Assembly: GCF_014207235.1 (NCBI RefSeq)
Contig: NZ_JACHDA010000001.1
Coordinates: 372,001 to 436,000 of the forward strand
DNA: 64,000 nucleotides
Direction of reading: 5' to 3'
Source: Sphingopyxis sp. JAI128
GTDB lineage: Bacteria; Pseudomonadota; Alphaproteobacteria; Sphingomonadales; Sphingomonadaceae
The notes beneath the pieces were generated by a model. That model had not been told where the DNA came from and ran no database searches. It was given only the letters and a program-made list of their open reading frames with translations. A program made the translations under genes and the position numbers. Within the stretch, counting starts at the first letter, position 1, and each line of letters starts with the position of its first letter. Shown piece after piece: positions 53,733 to 64,000 of this stretch.

Positions 53733-53760
53733 CAAGTTCCGCTTTGTTCCACTATCGTTC
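53729..53760 (+). promoter_or_regulatory. lexA promoter with alphaproteobacterial SOS box
   Basis: The direct repeat GTTC-N7-GTTC (53746-53749 and 53757-53760) is the LexA box of alphaproteobacteria. It overlaps the -10 region of a promoter with -35 TTGACA (53729-53734) and -10 TATCGT (53753-53758, 18-nt spacing), so LexA would block its own transcription. Confidence 0.8.
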
Positions 53761-53797
53761 TCTCTATGTCCGGTAATGGCATCATGGAGAATGACCG

Positions 53798-54481
53798 ATG
53801 TTGACCGCAAAGCAGCATGAACTGCTCCACTTCATCCAGCAAAAGCTTGACGCCAGCGGCATCTCGCCCTCGTTCGAAGAGATGAAGGAGGCGCTGGGGC
53901 TCAAGTCGAAATCGGGCATACATCGCCTGATAAGCGCCTTGGAAGAAAGGGGTTTTCTCCGCCGCCTGCCCAATCGTGCCCGCGCGCTGGAAGTGCTGAA
54001 GCTGCCCGACGCGGCGAAGCCCGCCGTGCGCAATGATCGCGACAATGTGGTCCCGCTCCGCAAGCCCGAGCCGGCACTGAAGCCGATCGCCGCGAACGAC
54101 GTCATCGAAATCCCGCTGCACGGCAAGATCGCGGCGGGTGTCCCGATCGAGGCGTTCGAGGATCACAACAATCTCGCCGTCCCCGCCGCCTTGCTCGGCT
54201 CGGGCGAACATTATGCGCTCGAAGTGTCGGGCGACTCGATGGTCGAGGCGGGCATTTTCGACGGCGACTATGCGTTGATTCAGAAAGCAAACACCGCACG
54301 CGAGGGCGATATTGTCGTCGCGCTCGTCGACGGGCAGGACGCGACGCTCAAATATTTCCGCCGCGAAGGCCCGATGATCCGGCTCGATCCCGCCAACAGC
54401 GCCTATGAACCGCAACGATATCCCGCCGAGCGCGTCATCGTGCAAGGTCGGCTGTCGGGACTGCTTCGTCGTTACCACTAA
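53798..54481 (+). CDS. lexA: LexA SOS repressor
   Basis: 227 residues. N-terminal winged helix ([28 protein letters not shown]), Ala-Gly self-cleavage site at 113-114 (IAAGVP), catalytic Ser147 (SGDSMVEAG) and Lys185 (DATLKYF). It represses DNA-damage genes until RecA filaments trigger its cleavage. A matching SOS box lies just upstream. The last 47 nt overlap the convergent comEC gene. Confidence 0.97.
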   Translation: MLTAKQHELLHFIQQKLDASGISPSFEEMKEALGLKSKSGIHRLISALEERGFLRRLPNRARALEVLKLPDAAKPAVRNDRDNVVPLRKPEPALKPIAANDVIEIPLHGKIAAGVPIEAFEDHNNLAVPAALLGSGEHYALEVSGDSMVEAGIFDGDYALIQKANTAREGDIVVALVDGQDATLKYFRREGPMIRLDPANSAYEPQRYPAERVIVQGRLSGLLRRYH

Positions 54482-56594
54482 GCTGCTGCGGCAATCGCCA
54501 CGGATGCTCGTCGCCCGCGCGCTTTGCGGAGACGGCGTCGGGCGCTTCGCCCAGATAAATTGCCAGTCCGCCCGTTTCGGCCAGGCTGTCGCGGTCGATC
54601 GTCATCCAACGCCCCACGCATTCGCGCGGTAGCCAGCGGTCGCTGATCACGACATCGGCGGCAGCGCAGGCGGCGGCCATCTCGGCGCCCTCGATCCGGT
54701 CGCGCCCGTGCGATGCCAGGATGACGCGCCGCGTTCCGCCCTCGCCCTGCGTCCAGCGGCAGAAATCGCGGTTGCATTCGACGTGGTCGAGTTCGGCGAG
54801 CGCGAGGAGCGGCGCATCGACCCCGGCCGCTTCGGCGACCATGCCGCGAACATAATCGCCCGCGCGGCCGCGAAGCAGCGCATAGCCGCCGTCGGGCAGC
54901 GCGGCGGCGATATGGCGCCCGTCGCCGGTGACGAGCAAGTCGGGACGCGGCGCGGACAGTAGCGCCGCCATGCCGATTGCCAGCGGCACCGTGCCGGCGG
55001 CGCGCCAGCGCGTCTGCCATAACAATATCCACAACCCGCCGGATATCGCGAGGGCAAAACCCCACGGCGGAAAACTCGGCATCGTCGCGACCGCGCCGGG
55101 CGCGTCGGCGACGCCATGCGCCAGCACGATCAGCGCGCGCAGCGCCTGCTCGGCCACCCACCAGAAGGGCGCGCCGAGCCCGACGCTGTCGAACCCCAGC
55201 GCCAGCGCCTCGGCGGGCATGATGACAAAGGTGGTCAGCGGGATCGCGACGACGTTGGCGAGCGCGCCGTAGAGCCCCGCCTTGTGAAAATGGAACAGCG
55301 CGATCGGCGCCAGCGCGACCTCTACGACCAGCCCGGTGATCAGCAGCCCGACGACGCCCCGGCCCAGCCGGAACAACCGAGGCTCCTCGCGACGCGCCAG
55401 AAAGGCCCGCATCGGGCCACTTTCATGCAGCGCGATGATCGCGGTGACCGCAGCAAAACTCAGCTGGAAGCTCGGGCCCGTCAGCGATTCGGGACGCCAG
55501 ATCAGCACGATCAAAGCCCCCGCCGCAACGAGCCGCAAGGTCAGCGCCTCGCGCCCCATCAGGAACGCCACCAGCACCAGCAGCGCCGCGATGAACGAGC
55601 GCAGCGTCGGCACCTCGGCCCCCGCGAGCAATGTGTACCCGCCGCCGGCAAGCGCGCCCGCCGCCGCCGCAAGCGGCAGCACATAGCCAGCAAGCGCGAG
55701 CCGCCGGCTCAGCGCGAACAGCCGCAGCGTCAGCAGCATCGCAAAACCGACCACCGCGGTGACGTGCAGCCCGCTGATCGACAGCAGATGCGCCAGCCCG
55801 CTGCGGCGCATTGCTTCCGCATCTGCGTCGCTGATCGCGCCGCGATCGCCCGTGACCAGCGCCGCCGCTATGCCACCCGCCGATCCGTCGACCTGCTCAT
55901 GGATATGCGCGCTCAGGCGCGCGCGCAGCGGCGGCGCCGCGCCGGCGCGGCCTGGCGCGCGCGAAACCTCGCCCAGCACTGTTCCGACCGCCCCGATGCG
56001 GTCGAACCAGGCGCGCTGCGCGAAATCATAGCCGCCGGGCAGGCTCGCCGTCGGCGGCGGCATCAACCGCGCGCGCACTCCGATCGTTTCACCGTCGCCG
56101 AGGTCGCCGGCCTGTTCGCTCCGCAAGGTCAGCCGAATTCGCGGCGGCAGGTCGGCGCGGCGCAGCGGCTGTGCCAAAATCCGTACCTGCCCCCTCGCCG
56201 GCAGCGGTTCGACACGTTCGACCGTCGCGGAAAATTGCGTCGTAACGGGCGCGCCAAGCACCGGCGCTGCGACCCACAGCGCGCGCGCCCAGATGAGCAG
56301 CAGTCCCGCCGCCATCGCACCGCATCCGACCATAACCGCCCGTCCGAACCGGCTTTGCCAGCCGATCAACAGACCCGCGAACAGGCCGGCCGCCATCAGC
56401 AACAGCGCGCCGATCCAGTGCATCTCGGCGGGCAGCGCAAACCATATCGCGATGCCCGCCCCGAAAGCGACGGGCAGCCACAGCCCGATCCGCTCGCGCT
56501 CGGTCTCCAGCCGCGCTTCGATGCTGCGCGACAGCCCGCGCCACATCATTGCGCGGCGCGCGGCAATGGGCGTTTGAAGCGGACTTGTCGCCAT
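54435..56594 (-). CDS. comEC: ComEC/Rec2-family membrane protein
   Basis: 719 residues from the ATG at 56594. N-terminal hydrophobic segments and an OB-like DUF4131 region (about 110-230) are followed by the competence domain with [16 protein letters not shown] and about seven further helices. The C-terminal 170 residues occupy the place of the metallo-beta-lactamase domain but show no HxHxDH metal motif, as often in this class. It imports single-stranded DNA in transformable bacteria. Its 3' end overlaps lexA. Confidence 0.9.
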   Translation of the reverse strand: MATSPLQTPIAARRAMMWRGLSRSIEARLETERERIGLWLPVAFGAGIAIWFALPAEMHWIGALLLMAAGLFAGLLIGWQSRFGRAVMVGCGAMAAGLLLIWARALWVAAPVLGAPVTTQFSATVERVEPLPARGQVRILAQPLRRADLPPRIRLTLRSEQAGDLGDGETIGVRARLMPPPTASLPGGYDFAQRAWFDRIGAVGTVLGEVSRAPGRAGAAPPLRARLSAHIHEQVDGSAGGIAAALVTGDRGAISDADAEAMRRSGLAHLLSISGLHVTAVVGFAMLLTLRLFALSRRLALAGYVLPLAAAAGALAGGGYTLLAGAEVPTLRSFIAALLVLVAFLMGREALTLRLVAAGALIVLIWRPESLTGPSFQLSFAAVTAIIALHESGPMRAFLARREEPRLFRLGRGVVGLLITGLVVEVALAPIALFHFHKAGLYGALANVVAIPLTTFVIMPAEALALGFDSVGLGAPFWWVAEQALRALIVLAHGVADAPGAVATMPSFPPWGFALAISGGLWILLWQTRWRAAGTVPLAIGMAALLSAPRPDLLVTGDGRHIAAALPDGGYALLRGRAGDYVRGMVAEAAGVDAPLLALAELDHVECNRDFCRWTQGEGGTRRVILASHGRDRIEGAEMAAACAAADVVISDRWLPRECVGRWMTIDRDSLAETGGLAIYLGEAPDAVSAKRAGDEHPWRLPQQLSGNDEAVPTADLAR

Positions 56595-56650
56595 GCTAGG
56601 GGCACCCCCGATCCCCGTCCAACAGGGCGGCAAAGTGAGTGAAAGAGGCC

Positions 56651-58108
56651 ATGGTGGCAATCGAAAACCAAACCAATGTGGCAGAAGCGACCGGCGCCGC
56701 CGTCGTCACCCGTTTCGCCCCGTCGCCGACCGGCTATTTGCACATCGGCGGCGCGCGCACTGCGCTGTTCAACTGGCTGTTCGCGCGCCACCACGGCGGC
56801 AAATTCCTGCTGCGGATCGAGGATACCGACCGCGCGCGCTCGACCGATGCCGCGATCGACGCAATTCTCGACGGGATGCAGTGGCTCGACCTCGATTGGG
56901 ATGGCGAGACCGTCTATCAGTTCGCGCGCGCGCCGCGCCATGCCGAGGTCGCGCACGAACTGCTCGCCAAGGGCGACGCCTATCGCTGTTACCTCACGCA
57001 GGACGAACTCGCCGCGATGCGCGCCGAAGCGCAGGAAAAGCGCCAGCCCTTCCGCGTGCGCAGCCCGTGGCGCGACCGCGACGACGGCGACCCGTCGGCG
57101 CCGCACGTATTACGCCTGCGCGCGCCGCAAGACGGCGAGGTCACCATCGCCGACAAGGTTCAGGGCGACGTTACCGTCCAGAACGGCGAGCTTGACGATT
57201 TCGTGCTGCTCCGTAGCGACGGCACGCCCACCTATATGCTCAGCGTCGTCGTCGACGACAACGACATGGGCGTCACGCATGTCATCCGCGGCGACGACCA
57301 TCTCAACAACGCCTTCCGCCAGCTTGCGCTCATCCGCGCAATGGACTGGCGCGAGCCCGTCTACGCGCATGTGCCGCTGATCCACGGCGCCGACGGCGCG
57401 AAGCTGTCGAAACGCCACGGCGCGCTGGGTGTCGATGCCTATCGCGACGAGATGGGCTATCTGCCCGAAGCAGTGAACAATTACCTCCTCCGCCTCGGCT
57501 GGGGACACGGCGACGACGAGATTATCAGCCGCGAACAGGCGACCGAGTGGTTCGATCTCGACCATGTCGGCCGCTCGCCCTCGCGCTTCGATTTCAAGAA
57601 GCTCGAAAATCTCAACGGGCATTATCTGCGCGAAGCCGATGACGCGCGCCTCGCCGCGCTTGCCGCCCCGCGCGTCGAAAAGCGCGTCGGCCGCGCGCTG
57701 GGCGACGCCGACCGCGATTTGCTGACGCGCGCGATGGAGTCGCTGAAACCGCGTGCCAAGACGCTGGACGAGATTGCCGACGGCGCGTTTTTCCTGTTCC
57801 AGGGCGACCCGTTGCCGATGGACGAAAAGGCCGCCGAGGTGCTAAAGGCCTCGCCCGAAGGCCTGCTCGCCGCGGTGACAGCGCGGCTGCGCGGGCTGGA
57901 CGATTGGACGACAGAAGAGCTGGATGCCGCCGTGCGCGCCGAAGCCGAAGCCGCCGAACTGGGGCTCGGTAAACTCGCGCAGCCATTGCGTGCGGCGCTA
58001 ACCGGCCGAACCGTTTCCCCGGGAATTTTCGACGTGCTGCTGTTGCTCGGACGCGATGTGAGTCTGGCGCGACTTGACGCAGCGCAACATTATCCGGCAG
58101 GGGCGTAG
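56651..58108 (+). CDS. gltX: Glutamate--tRNA ligase
   Basis: 485 residues from ATG 56651; a GTG four codons upstream is possible. Class I motifs: [19 protein letters not shown] (HIGH-type HIGG at 31-34) and KLSKR in [13 protein letters not shown] (KMSKS-type). The anticodon-binding helical domain follows. Length fits GluRS of the standard type. Divergent from comEC and followed by gltA. Confidence 0.95.
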   Translation: MVAIENQTNVAEATGAAVVTRFAPSPTGYLHIGGARTALFNWLFARHHGGKFLLRIEDTDRARSTDAAIDAILDGMQWLDLDWDGETVYQFARAPRHAEVAHELLAKGDAYRCYLTQDELAAMRAEAQEKRQPFRVRSPWRDRDDGDPSAPHVLRLRAPQDGEVTIADKVQGDVTVQNGELDDFVLLRSDGTPTYMLSVVVDDNDMGVTHVIRGDDHLNNAFRQLALIRAMDWREPVYAHVPLIHGADGAKLSKRHGALGVDAYRDEMGYLPEAVNNYLLRLGWGHGDDEIISREQATEWFDLDHVGRSPSRFDFKKLENLNGHYLREADDARLAALAAPRVEKRVGRALGDADRDLLTRAMESLKPRAKTLDEIADGAFFLFQGDPLPMDEKAAEVLKASPEGLLAAVTARLRGLDDWTTEELDAAVRAEAEAAELGLGKLAQPLRAALTGRTVSPGIFDVLLLLGRDVSLARLDAAQHYPAGA

Positions 58109-58147
58109 CCACTCACTCTCCCCGCCGTCAGAACAGGGAAAAAATAT

Positions 58148-59431
58148 ATGACCGACACCGCGAAAATCACGCTGGGCGACCAGACCGTCGACAGCCCTGT
58201 CCTGTCGGGCACCGTCGGCCCCGAAGTGGTCGATATCCGCAAATTCTACGCCCAGACGGGCGCCTTCACCTACGACCCGGGCTTCACCTCGACCGCGAGC
58301 TGCGAATCGCAGATCACCTATATCGACGGCGATGAAGGCGTGTTGCTCCACCGCGGCTATGCGATCGGCGACCTCGCCGAAAATTCGAGCTTCATGGAGG
58401 TCTGCTACCTCCTCCTCAATGGCGAGCTACCGAACGCCGACGAACTGGCGAAATTCGACAACACCATCACGCGCCACACGATGCTGCACGAACAGCTCGC
58501 GACCTTCTATCGCGGTTTCCGCCGCGACGCGCACCCGATGGCGGTGATGTGCGGCGTCGTCGGCGCCTTGAGCGCCTTCTATCACGACTCGACCGAGATC
58601 CACGATCCGCACCAGCGCATGATCGCCAGCCACCGGCTGATCGCGAAAATGCCGACGATCGCGGCAATGGCGTATAAATATTCGGTCGGCCAGCCCTTCG
58701 TCTATCCCGACAACAAGCTCAGCTACACCGGCAATTTCCTGCGCATGACCTTCGGCGTCCCCGCCGAGGAATATGAGGTCGTTCCTGCCGTCGAACGCGC
58801 ACTCGACCGCATCTTCATCCTCCACGCCGATCACGAACAGAATGCGTCGACCTCGACCGTCCGCCTCGCGGGTTCGTCGGGCGCGAACCCCTTTGCGTGC
58901 ATCGCGGCGGGTATCGCCTGCCTGTGGGGCCCCGCGCACGGCGGCGCGAACGAGGCTGCGCTCAACATGCTGCGCGAAATCGGCCGTCCCGAACGCATCC
59001 CCGAATATATCGCACGCGCAAAGGACAAGGACGATCCGTTCCGCCTGATGGGCTTCGGCCACCGCGTGTACAAGAATTACGACCCGCGCGCGACCGTGAT
59101 GCAGAAGACGGTGCGCGAAGTGTTCGACGCGCTGAAGGTCAACGACCCGGTCTTCGAGGTCGCGCTGCAGCTCGAGGAAATGGCGCTGAGCGATCCCTAT
59201 TTCATCGAAAAGAAGCTGTTCCCCAACGTCGACTTCTATTCGGGCGTGATCCTGTCAGCGATCGGTTTCCCGACGACGATGTTCACCGCGCTCTTCGCGC
59301 TCGCGCGCACCGTCGGCTGGGTCGCGCAGTGGAATGAAATGATCTCCGACCCCGCGCAGAAAATCGGCCGCCCGCGCCAGCTCTACACCGGCCCGACGCA
59401 CCGCCCGTTCGTCCCGGTCGACCAGCGCTGA
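58148..59431 (+). CDS. gltA: Citrate synthase
   Basis: 427 residues, type II hexameric enzyme size. Conserved [16 protein letters not shown], catalytic His in [11 protein letters not shown], His/Arg in [14 protein letters not shown] and the catalytic Asp towards the end (the [13 protein letters not shown] segment). It condenses oxaloacetate with acetyl-CoA. A strong terminator lies 20 bp after the stop. Confidence 0.97.
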   Translation: MTDTAKITLGDQTVDSPVLSGTVGPEVVDIRKFYAQTGAFTYDPGFTSTASCESQITYIDGDEGVLLHRGYAIGDLAENSSFMEVCYLLLNGELPNADELAKFDNTITRHTMLHEQLATFYRGFRRDAHPMAVMCGVVGALSAFYHDSTEIHDPHQRMIASHRLIAKMPTIAAMAYKYSVGQPFVYPDNKLSYTGNFLRMTFGVPAEEYEVVPAVERALDRIFILHADHEQNASTSTVRLAGSSGANPFACIAAGIACLWGPAHGGANEAALNMLREIGRPERIPEYIARAKDKDDPFRLMGFGHRVYKNYDPRATVMQKTVREVFDALKVNDPVFEVALQLEEMALSDPYFIEKKLFPNVDFYSGVILSAIGFPTTMFTALFALARTVGWVAQWNEMISDPAQKIGRPRQLYTGPTHRPFVPVDQR

Positions 59432-59451
59432 ACGCGGCGCAAGGAAACAGG

Positions 59452-59482
59452 AAAGGGGCCGTTTCGCGGCCCCTTTCTCTTT
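59452..59482 (+). terminator. Intrinsic terminator of gltA
   Basis: Perfect 9-bp stem AAAGGGGCC (59452-59460) with GGCCCCTTT (59468-59476), a 7-nt loop, then CTCTTTG. Confidence 0.85.
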
Positions 59483-59554
59483 GCGCAGACGGCGGCCGTT
59501 CAGGTGGGGCAGGTTCGATCGAAGACGATCCTTAATCCTCGCTGTGTCGAAGCC

Positions 59555-59652
59555 ATGGGGAGGTGGCAGCGCGAAGCGCTGACGGAGGGGCTTTAACGAG
59601 ACCCCTCCACCCCTGGTCCCCCTCCCCATCGCTTCGCGACAGGGAAGATATT
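59555..59652. repeat. REP-like palindromic repeat (GGGAGGTGGCAGCGCGAAGCGC family)
   Basis: GGGGAGGTGGCAGCGCGAAG...GACGGAGGGG, then CCCCTCC and CCCTCCCC with TCGCGACAGGG arms. It is closely related to 25921-26029 and to the CCTCC-type element at 51893. It lies between the gltA terminator and the kinase-like gene. Confidence 0.6.
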
Positions 59653-59693
59653 AGTGTCCGCTCACCACTCCAAAGCCGCCTTCTCCTCCGCGC

Positions 59694-61076
59694 TCAATCC
59701 CGCGCAGGCAAACTCAGCGTAAACCTCGCACCCTGCCCCGGCGCGCTCTCGACGGTCAGGTCGCCCTCCATCGCGCGCGCCAGCCGCCGCGCGATATAGA
59801 GGCCCAGCCCCGAACCGCCGCTGTCGGTGCGGCCGAGCCGCTCGAATTTCTCGAACACGACCGCCTGCTGGTCGGCATCGATCCCCTGCCCCTGGTCGGC
59901 GACGGTGATCATCGCACGGTCGTCGGCGCGATCGACGCGGATCCATATCTGCGAATTTTCCGGCGAATAGCGGATCGCATTGCCGAGCAGGTTGAGCAGC
60001 ACCTGCAGCACGCGGCGAAACTCGCCGGTCGCGGGCATCTTGTCGTCGACCCGGGGCGCGTCGATCCGAATCCCCTTTTCCTCGGCCTTCATGCCGAGCA
60101 GGCCGACCGCGCGCCGCGCCAGATCGCCCAGGTCGATTTCGTCGGCCGCCGCCTTAAACCCCGGCCGCTCGATATTCTGGAGGTCGGCCAGATCGTCGAC
60201 CAGCCCCAAAAGATGCCGCCCGGCATGCGCGATATCGCCGGCATAGCGGGCGTAATCGGCGCGGATCGGCCCGTCGAACTGCCCTGAAATCGTCTCGGCC
60301 GTCGCGATGATGCGGCTCAGCGGCCCGCGCAGCGCGCCGTCGATACGCCGACCGAACTGCGGATCGGACAGCGGCAACGATCCGAACGCTGGATCGGTCA
60401 GCACCGCGCCCGGAAGCGGCGCCGCCTGCGCCTGCGCCTGCGGCTCGGCGAGCTCCGCCGACCCGCGAAAGCCGACAAACACGCCCGCCGCATCGAACTG
60501 CGGTTCGCCCGTCAGCGTCATGGCGATACGCCCCGCCGGACCGTCGGCCTGTACACGCTGGCCGTCGAAGCGCGATTGGCGCCCCAGCGCGCGCAGCACC
60601 GGGAAGCGCCCGTCTTCGTCGGGTTGCAGTTCGAACAATTCGGACAGCGACCGTCCCTCCCAGCCGGCCGGGACGGACGGCGCATCGGATGCCGCGCGCA
60701 ACGCGACGACGCGCAATTGCTGGTCGCACTCCCACGTCCAGCCCTGCCGGGTCAACGCGCTGTCGGCGATGACGGGTATCTGCGGGTGGATCGTCGGGCC
60801 GGTTCGCCAGTCGCTAATCTCGAGGCTGGCGCCGTCGGCATCGGGTGCGATACGGACGAGCGCGTGGATGTTACTATGATCGTCGGCCGTGTACATGGGC
60901 CGGCTGATGTCGCGGTGCAGCCGCTGCGCCAGCGCGACCAGCCGGGCCAGATGCGGCAGCGCCAGCGGCTTGCCGAGCCCCGAACCCGCCCGCTGCTGCA
61001 GGCGGAGCAAGGGCGTATCGGCGCTGACCAGCACGCCCGACCGGTCGATCCGGCCCCGGATGATGCGTTCGTTCAT
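59694..61076 (-). CDS. Histidine-kinase-like protein with a degenerate H-box
   Basis: 460 residues from the ATG at 61076; no membrane segments. A PAS-like region lies in the N-terminal half. The dimerisation helix that should carry HELRTPL reads GALRGPLSRIIATAETI, so the phospho-acceptor histidine is a glycine. The second helix (DIAHAGRHLLGLVDDLADL) is normal. The ATPase domain keeps its N box (LLGNAIRYSPE), G1 (DQGQGID) and G2 (GSGLGLYIAR). It may bind ATP and partner other kinases rather than autophosphorylate, like DivL-type pseudokinases. It overlaps the upstream gene by 4 nt; no response regulator is adjacent. Confidence 0.85.
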   Translation of the reverse strand: MNERIIRGRIDRSGVLVSADTPLLRLQQRAGSGLGKPLALPHLARLVALAQRLHRDISRPMYTADDHSNIHALVRIAPDADGASLEISDWRTGPTIHPQIPVIADSALTRQGWTWECDQQLRVVALRAASDAPSVPAGWEGRSLSELFELQPDEDGRFPVLRALGRQSRFDGQRVQADGPAGRIAMTLTGEPQFDAAGVFVGFRGSAELAEPQAQAQAAPLPGAVLTDPAFGSLPLSDPQFGRRIDGALRGPLSRIIATAETISGQFDGPIRADYARYAGDIAHAGRHLLGLVDDLADLQNIERPGFKAAADEIDLGDLARRAVGLLGMKAEEKGIRIDAPRVDDKMPATGEFRRVLQVLLNLLGNAIRYSPENSQIWIRVDRADDRAMITVADQGQGIDADQQAVVFEKFERLGRTDSGGSGLGLYIARRLARAMEGDLTVESAPGQGARFTLSLPARD

Positions 61077-62011
61077 CGCCCGTCCTGCCCGGATGGCGCG
61101 GGGCCGTCGTGATCGTCGTCGCCGCCGTCGGCTACGGCACGCGAGGGCAGCATCACCAGCGAGGCTTCGAGCGGCGCGAGCGCCATAGGGTCGAGCTGCA
61201 GCGGCGCCAGAAGCGACGGCAGCGCCGCGGCTTGCGCCGTCAGCAGCGACAGCGCCATGTCGCCATAGCTCCGGCGGTGCGCCGCGGCCGCTAGCGCGAT
61301 CAGCACCGGCCAATTGTGCCGCGCGATAGCGTCCGCCGCCACCTGTGGCACCCTGTCGCCCAATATCGCGTGATAGGCGTTCGCCGCGTCGGCGATGCCC
61401 GGCTCTTCGGCCTGCCGGTCAACGAGAGCCCGCACCGCGTCGCCAAGCTGCGCGGCACGGCCCGTATCCCGGCTGATCTCGGCCAGCCGCCACGCCGCGA
61501 TGTCGATCAACAGCGCACGAAAAAGCTCGGCGTCGAGGTCGCCCACCGCGAGCGCGGGGTTGCCCAGCGCGTCGAACCGGCGCCGATCGGCGATCTGGAG
61601 CGCCAGATAGGCGCGGTCGACATCGGAAAGCGCCGTATCGACCCCTGGCGCATCGGTCGTCGCGTCGTCGGGATGGACCGGCGCCGGCGATACGTTCCGG
61701 TGCGCCGATTGCTCGCGCCAGCGATGTTCCTCCGCGCGTGCGAAACAATGGTCGACCAGCCGCTCGGCGCCCGGCACGCCGCCGCGCAGCCAATCGGCCC
61801 ACAGCGCATTGGCGTCGATGGCGGGGTCGAGCCGGGCCGCGACGTCGGCGACCAGTCGCCGGGCGATACCCAGCGACAGCGCGCGCTGCTCCTCGGTCAG
61901 CCTGCCGGCGGCGGGCGCGGCCAGATAATCCGCCAGCTCGCGCAGGCGCGCCGACAGCGTCGACGACGGCGGATCGATGCCGGGAGAGGAGACGGATTCA
62001 ATCATGCGCAT
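61073..62011 (-). CDS. Conserved hypothetical protein upstream of the kinase-like gene
   Basis: 312 residues, soluble and helix-rich (long stretches of Ala, Leu, Arg and Asp; two or three repeat-like helical blocks between 130 and 290). No signal peptide or known motif. The order and the 4-nt overlap with the kinase-like gene suggest the two proteins act together. A second Met two codons in is an alternative start. Confidence 0.7.
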   Translation of the reverse strand: MRMIESVSSPGIDPPSSTLSARLRELADYLAAPAAGRLTEEQRALSLGIARRLVADVAARLDPAIDANALWADWLRGGVPGAERLVDHCFARAEEHRWREQSAHRNVSPAPVHPDDATTDAPGVDTALSDVDRAYLALQIADRRRFDALGNPALAVGDLDAELFRALLIDIAAWRLAEISRDTGRAAQLGDAVRALVDRQAEEPGIADAANAYHAILGDRVPQVAADAIARHNWPVLIALAAAAHRRSYGDMALSLLTAQAAALPSLLAPLQLDPMALAPLEASLVMLPSRAVADGGDDDHDGPAPSGQDGR

Positions 62012-62063
62012 CGGCCAATAACAGCATAGCGTTAAAAGGCGTTAAACCTTCGAGAGCTTTGTT

Positions 62064-63365
62064 TTACCGCGCTTCGGGGCGCGTCGCGAGCCGCAGCCAG
62101 AGCAGAATCTGCAGCAAGGCGAGCAGCGGCAGGATCGCGAACATCAACGGCGCAAAGCCGAAGACAAGCGCGGGCGCGAGCATGATCCACGCCTGATCGG
62201 CGTCGGGAAGCAACCAGTGGAAACGCCGCCGGTCGCCCGAATCTTCGTACAGCCATCGCGCCAGCAGGATGGCCGCGGCCAGGCACGGTGCCAGCGCGGC
62301 CTCGGAAAAGGGCGGCATCCGATGGTCCGGCCCCGCCAGCGACAGCAACCAGGGAAAGATCGCCAGCAGCACCCAGGCGAAGGTGCGGATGACGTCGCGC
62401 GTCCGGTCCTGCGCGGCGCTTTCGGCGCGAAAGGCCGACAGAAAGCGCATCGCGGCCAGTGCGAAGCCACCGAGGATCGCGACAAGCGCGCCCGCCGCCG
62501 CCAGCCCGCTGGCCGCGAGCAGCGCAACGATGACCCACAATAGAGCGGCAATATAGGGCAGGTAGCGGGCGGTCGTCGGCGACTTGACGAGCAGCGGCCC
62601 CGCCAGCCGGATCAACGGCATCATGATCGCCGAACGGCCGAGCCCCATACCGCCATATTCGACCTGTTGCAGGCTCGATTGCTCGATCAGCGCCGCGGTC
62701 GGGCGATCGGCAACGATCGCGATCTCGCCCTGTTCGAACAGCGCCGGCTCGCAGTAGAGCCGGCGCGCGCCCGACTGGACCGCGATCCGCAACAGCGTCA
62801 GCATCATGTCCCACTCGCCCGGCATCGCGGCGAGTTCGGCCGCCATCGCATCGGAAATACACGCCAGCCCGCCCCAGCGGCGCGTCGCATCGATCCGCTC
62901 GAACCCCTGCGTCAGCATCGTGTCGCCGGTAACGAGGATCGCGGGCGATCCGGGCTTGGCGATCGCAGCATAATGCGTCCCGCCTGCGCGCAGGCCGTCG
63001 GCGACAAGGATGATCCGGTCGTCGCCCTCGACCAGCCCCATCAGGTCGGCGGCGGAGCGCACCGGCGTCACCTTGACCCTGCGGCGGCGGATGCGGTCGC
63101 AGGTTGCGAGCAGATCGGCGGGAACCGCGCCGACGGCCACGGCGATGTGGGTCACGCCGACATCGGCGAGCCGCGCCGCCTGCCGCTCGATCAGCGTCTC
63201 GCCCGCGACGGTCACCAGCGCGCGCAGCCCGCCGTCGGGCAGGACTTCGCTGGCACCGACCAGCGCAATCAGCGCCACCGGCGCCCCCCAGGCAGGCTGT
63301 TGGTCATCGCCGCGCAGCTTTAGGGGCAGAGCCGCGATTGGCAAGCCGCTTCCATGCGCTTTCAC
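62064..63365 (-). CDS. Membrane protein with N-terminal nucleotidyltransferase-like domain
   Basis: 433 residues if started at GTG 63365; a TTG at 63344 is an alternative with a ribosome-site-like GGAAG. Residues about 40-230 look like a GT-A/MobA-type nucleotidyltransferase ([59 protein letters not shown]). The typical GxGxR loop is modified. The C-terminal half has about six membrane segments. The CDP-alcohol phosphatidyltransferase motif expected in fused lipid synthases is not present. Function unknown. The next gene downstream on the same strand is the hypothetical protein at 61073-62011. Confidence 0.65.
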   Translation of the reverse strand: MKAHGSGLPIAALPLKLRGDDQQPAWGAPVALIALVGASEVLPDGGLRALVTVAGETLIERQAARLADVGVTHIAVAVGAVPADLLATCDRIRRRRVKVTPVRSAADLMGLVEGDDRIILVADGLRAGGTHYAAIAKPGSPAILVTGDTMLTQGFERIDATRRWGGLACISDAMAAELAAMPGEWDMMLTLLRIAVQSGARRLYCEPALFEQGEIAIVADRPTAALIEQSSLQQVEYGGMGLGRSAIMMPLIRLAGPLLVKSPTTARYLPYIAALLWVIVALLAASGLAAAGALVAILGGFALAAMRFLSAFRAESAAQDRTRDVIRTFAWVLLAIFPWLLSLAGPDHRMPPFSEAALAPCLAAAILLARWLYEDSGDRRRFHWLLPDADQAWIMLAPALVFGFAPLMFAILPLLALLQILLWLRLATRPEAR

Positions 63366-63617
63366 CCTGCTTTCCCGGGCAGGAGTCCGGGCGCACACGA
63401 GCGGTTTGGGATGATATCCGGACCATGCGCGCCCATCCAGCGGATTCACCGCCATGACGCCATTGCAACCTGCGGAAAAGACGTCTCTTTTCCCACTCCC
63501 TCCGCCCTGCCCGACCGGACAAAAAGATCTGCCCGAAAGCGACCGAATCGCTGGCCTTTCCCGCCCCCATGGGCTAGGCCCGAGGCTGCTCCCGATAAGC
63601 AGAAAAAAGGCCGGGTC

Positions 63618-64000
63618 TTGACCGAAGAAAATACGCCTATGCAGCCGTCCGAGGACGGCGTTTCGCCGATCAACATCGTCGACGAAATGAAGACATCCTA
63701 CCTCGATTACGCGATGAGCGTGATCGTCAGCCGCGCGCTCCCCGATGTGCGCGATGGCCTGAAACCCGTGCATCGCCGTATCCTCTATGCGGCGCAGGAA
63801 GGCGGGTTCGTCCCCGGCCGCCCGTACAAGAAATCGGCGAAGATCGTCGGTGACGTCATGGGTAACTACCACCCGCACGGCGACAGCGCGATCTACGACG
63901 CGCTCGCGCGCATGACGCAGGACTGGTCGCTGCGCGTGCCCTTGATCGACGGCCAAGGCAATTTCGGCTCGATGGATCCCGATCCGCCGGCGTCGATGCG
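63618..64000 (+). CDS. gyrA: DNA gyrase subunit A, N-terminal part
   Basis: Starts on TTG at 63618 with AAGG 7 nt upstream, or possibly at ATG 63639; it runs off the right edge after 127 codons. Conserved [32 protein letters not shown] and the quinolone-resistance region [18 protein letters not shown] are present. Ser90 and Asp94 (E. coli 83 and 87) are wild type. The active-site tyrosine lies just past the end of the window. Confidence 0.95.
   Translation, partial: MTEENTPMQPSEDGVSPINIVDEMKTSYLDYAMSVIVSRALPDVRDGLKPVHRRILYAAQEGGFVPGRPYKKSAKIVGDVMGNYHPHGDSAIYDALARMTQDWSLRVPLIDGQGNFGSMDPDPPASM

Overview
The window is a high-GC, gene-dense chromosomal segment of an alphaproteobacterium, most likely a sphingomonad (Sphingopyxis/Sphingomonas type). 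The evidence is the protein character, the neighbourhoods tpiA-secG-pyrG, ppiD-trpEGDC-moaC-moeA-lexA-comEC-gltX-gltA and glmU-glmS, the GTTC-N7-GTTC SOS box in front of lexA, and the many short palindromic intergenic repeats. No rRNA, tRNA or CRISPR array was seen.

Layout. 1-10.6 kb: the start of queC, an argD-argF-hslO operon behind a clear promoter, then small metabolic and transport genes (cation efflux, LLM oxidoreductase, Lrp/LysE pair, aldo-keto reductase, DUF411, dienelactone hydrolase). 10.7-11.1 kb: an unrecognised frameshifted gene. 11.2-17.6 kb: amino-sugar genes (glmU, glmS) with a RHH/PIN toxin-antitoxin pair lodged between them, and gph. 17.6-20.2 kb: a compact four-gene unit (MarR regulator, PqqD-like protein, HprK-related kinase, nucleotidyltransferase) matching the so-called HPr-rel-A system. 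20.5-25.4 kb: one tightly packed unit of beta-helix protein, diheme cytochrome c, glutathione transferase and TonB receptor. 26-29 kb: a 253-bp MITE-like element, a racemase-family gene, pntAB-pntB without pntAA, and a fasciclin lipoprotein.

30.5-38.8 kb is a patch of erosion. Fragments of an FMN reductase, a GH31 glucosidase, two MFS transporters, an SsuD-like monooxygenase cut by an IS30 remnant, and a YeiH-type exporter lie among intact genes (Fe-alcohol dehydrogenase, aldo-keto reductase, ABC exporter, LacI regulator). Together the parts look like a decayed sulfoquinovose monooxygenase cluster; this is inference.

38.8-42.5 kb: HMG-CoA lyase facing a CoA-transferase/GST pair, and a Crp/Fnr regulator. 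42.5-59.4 kb: the conserved core (pyrG, secG, tpiA, a PpiD-like chaperone, trpEGDC, moaC-moeA, lexA, comEC, gltX, gltA). 59.7-63.4 kb: a histidine-kinase-like protein whose H-box has lost its histidine, with two poorly characterised upstream genes. The window ends inside gyrA.
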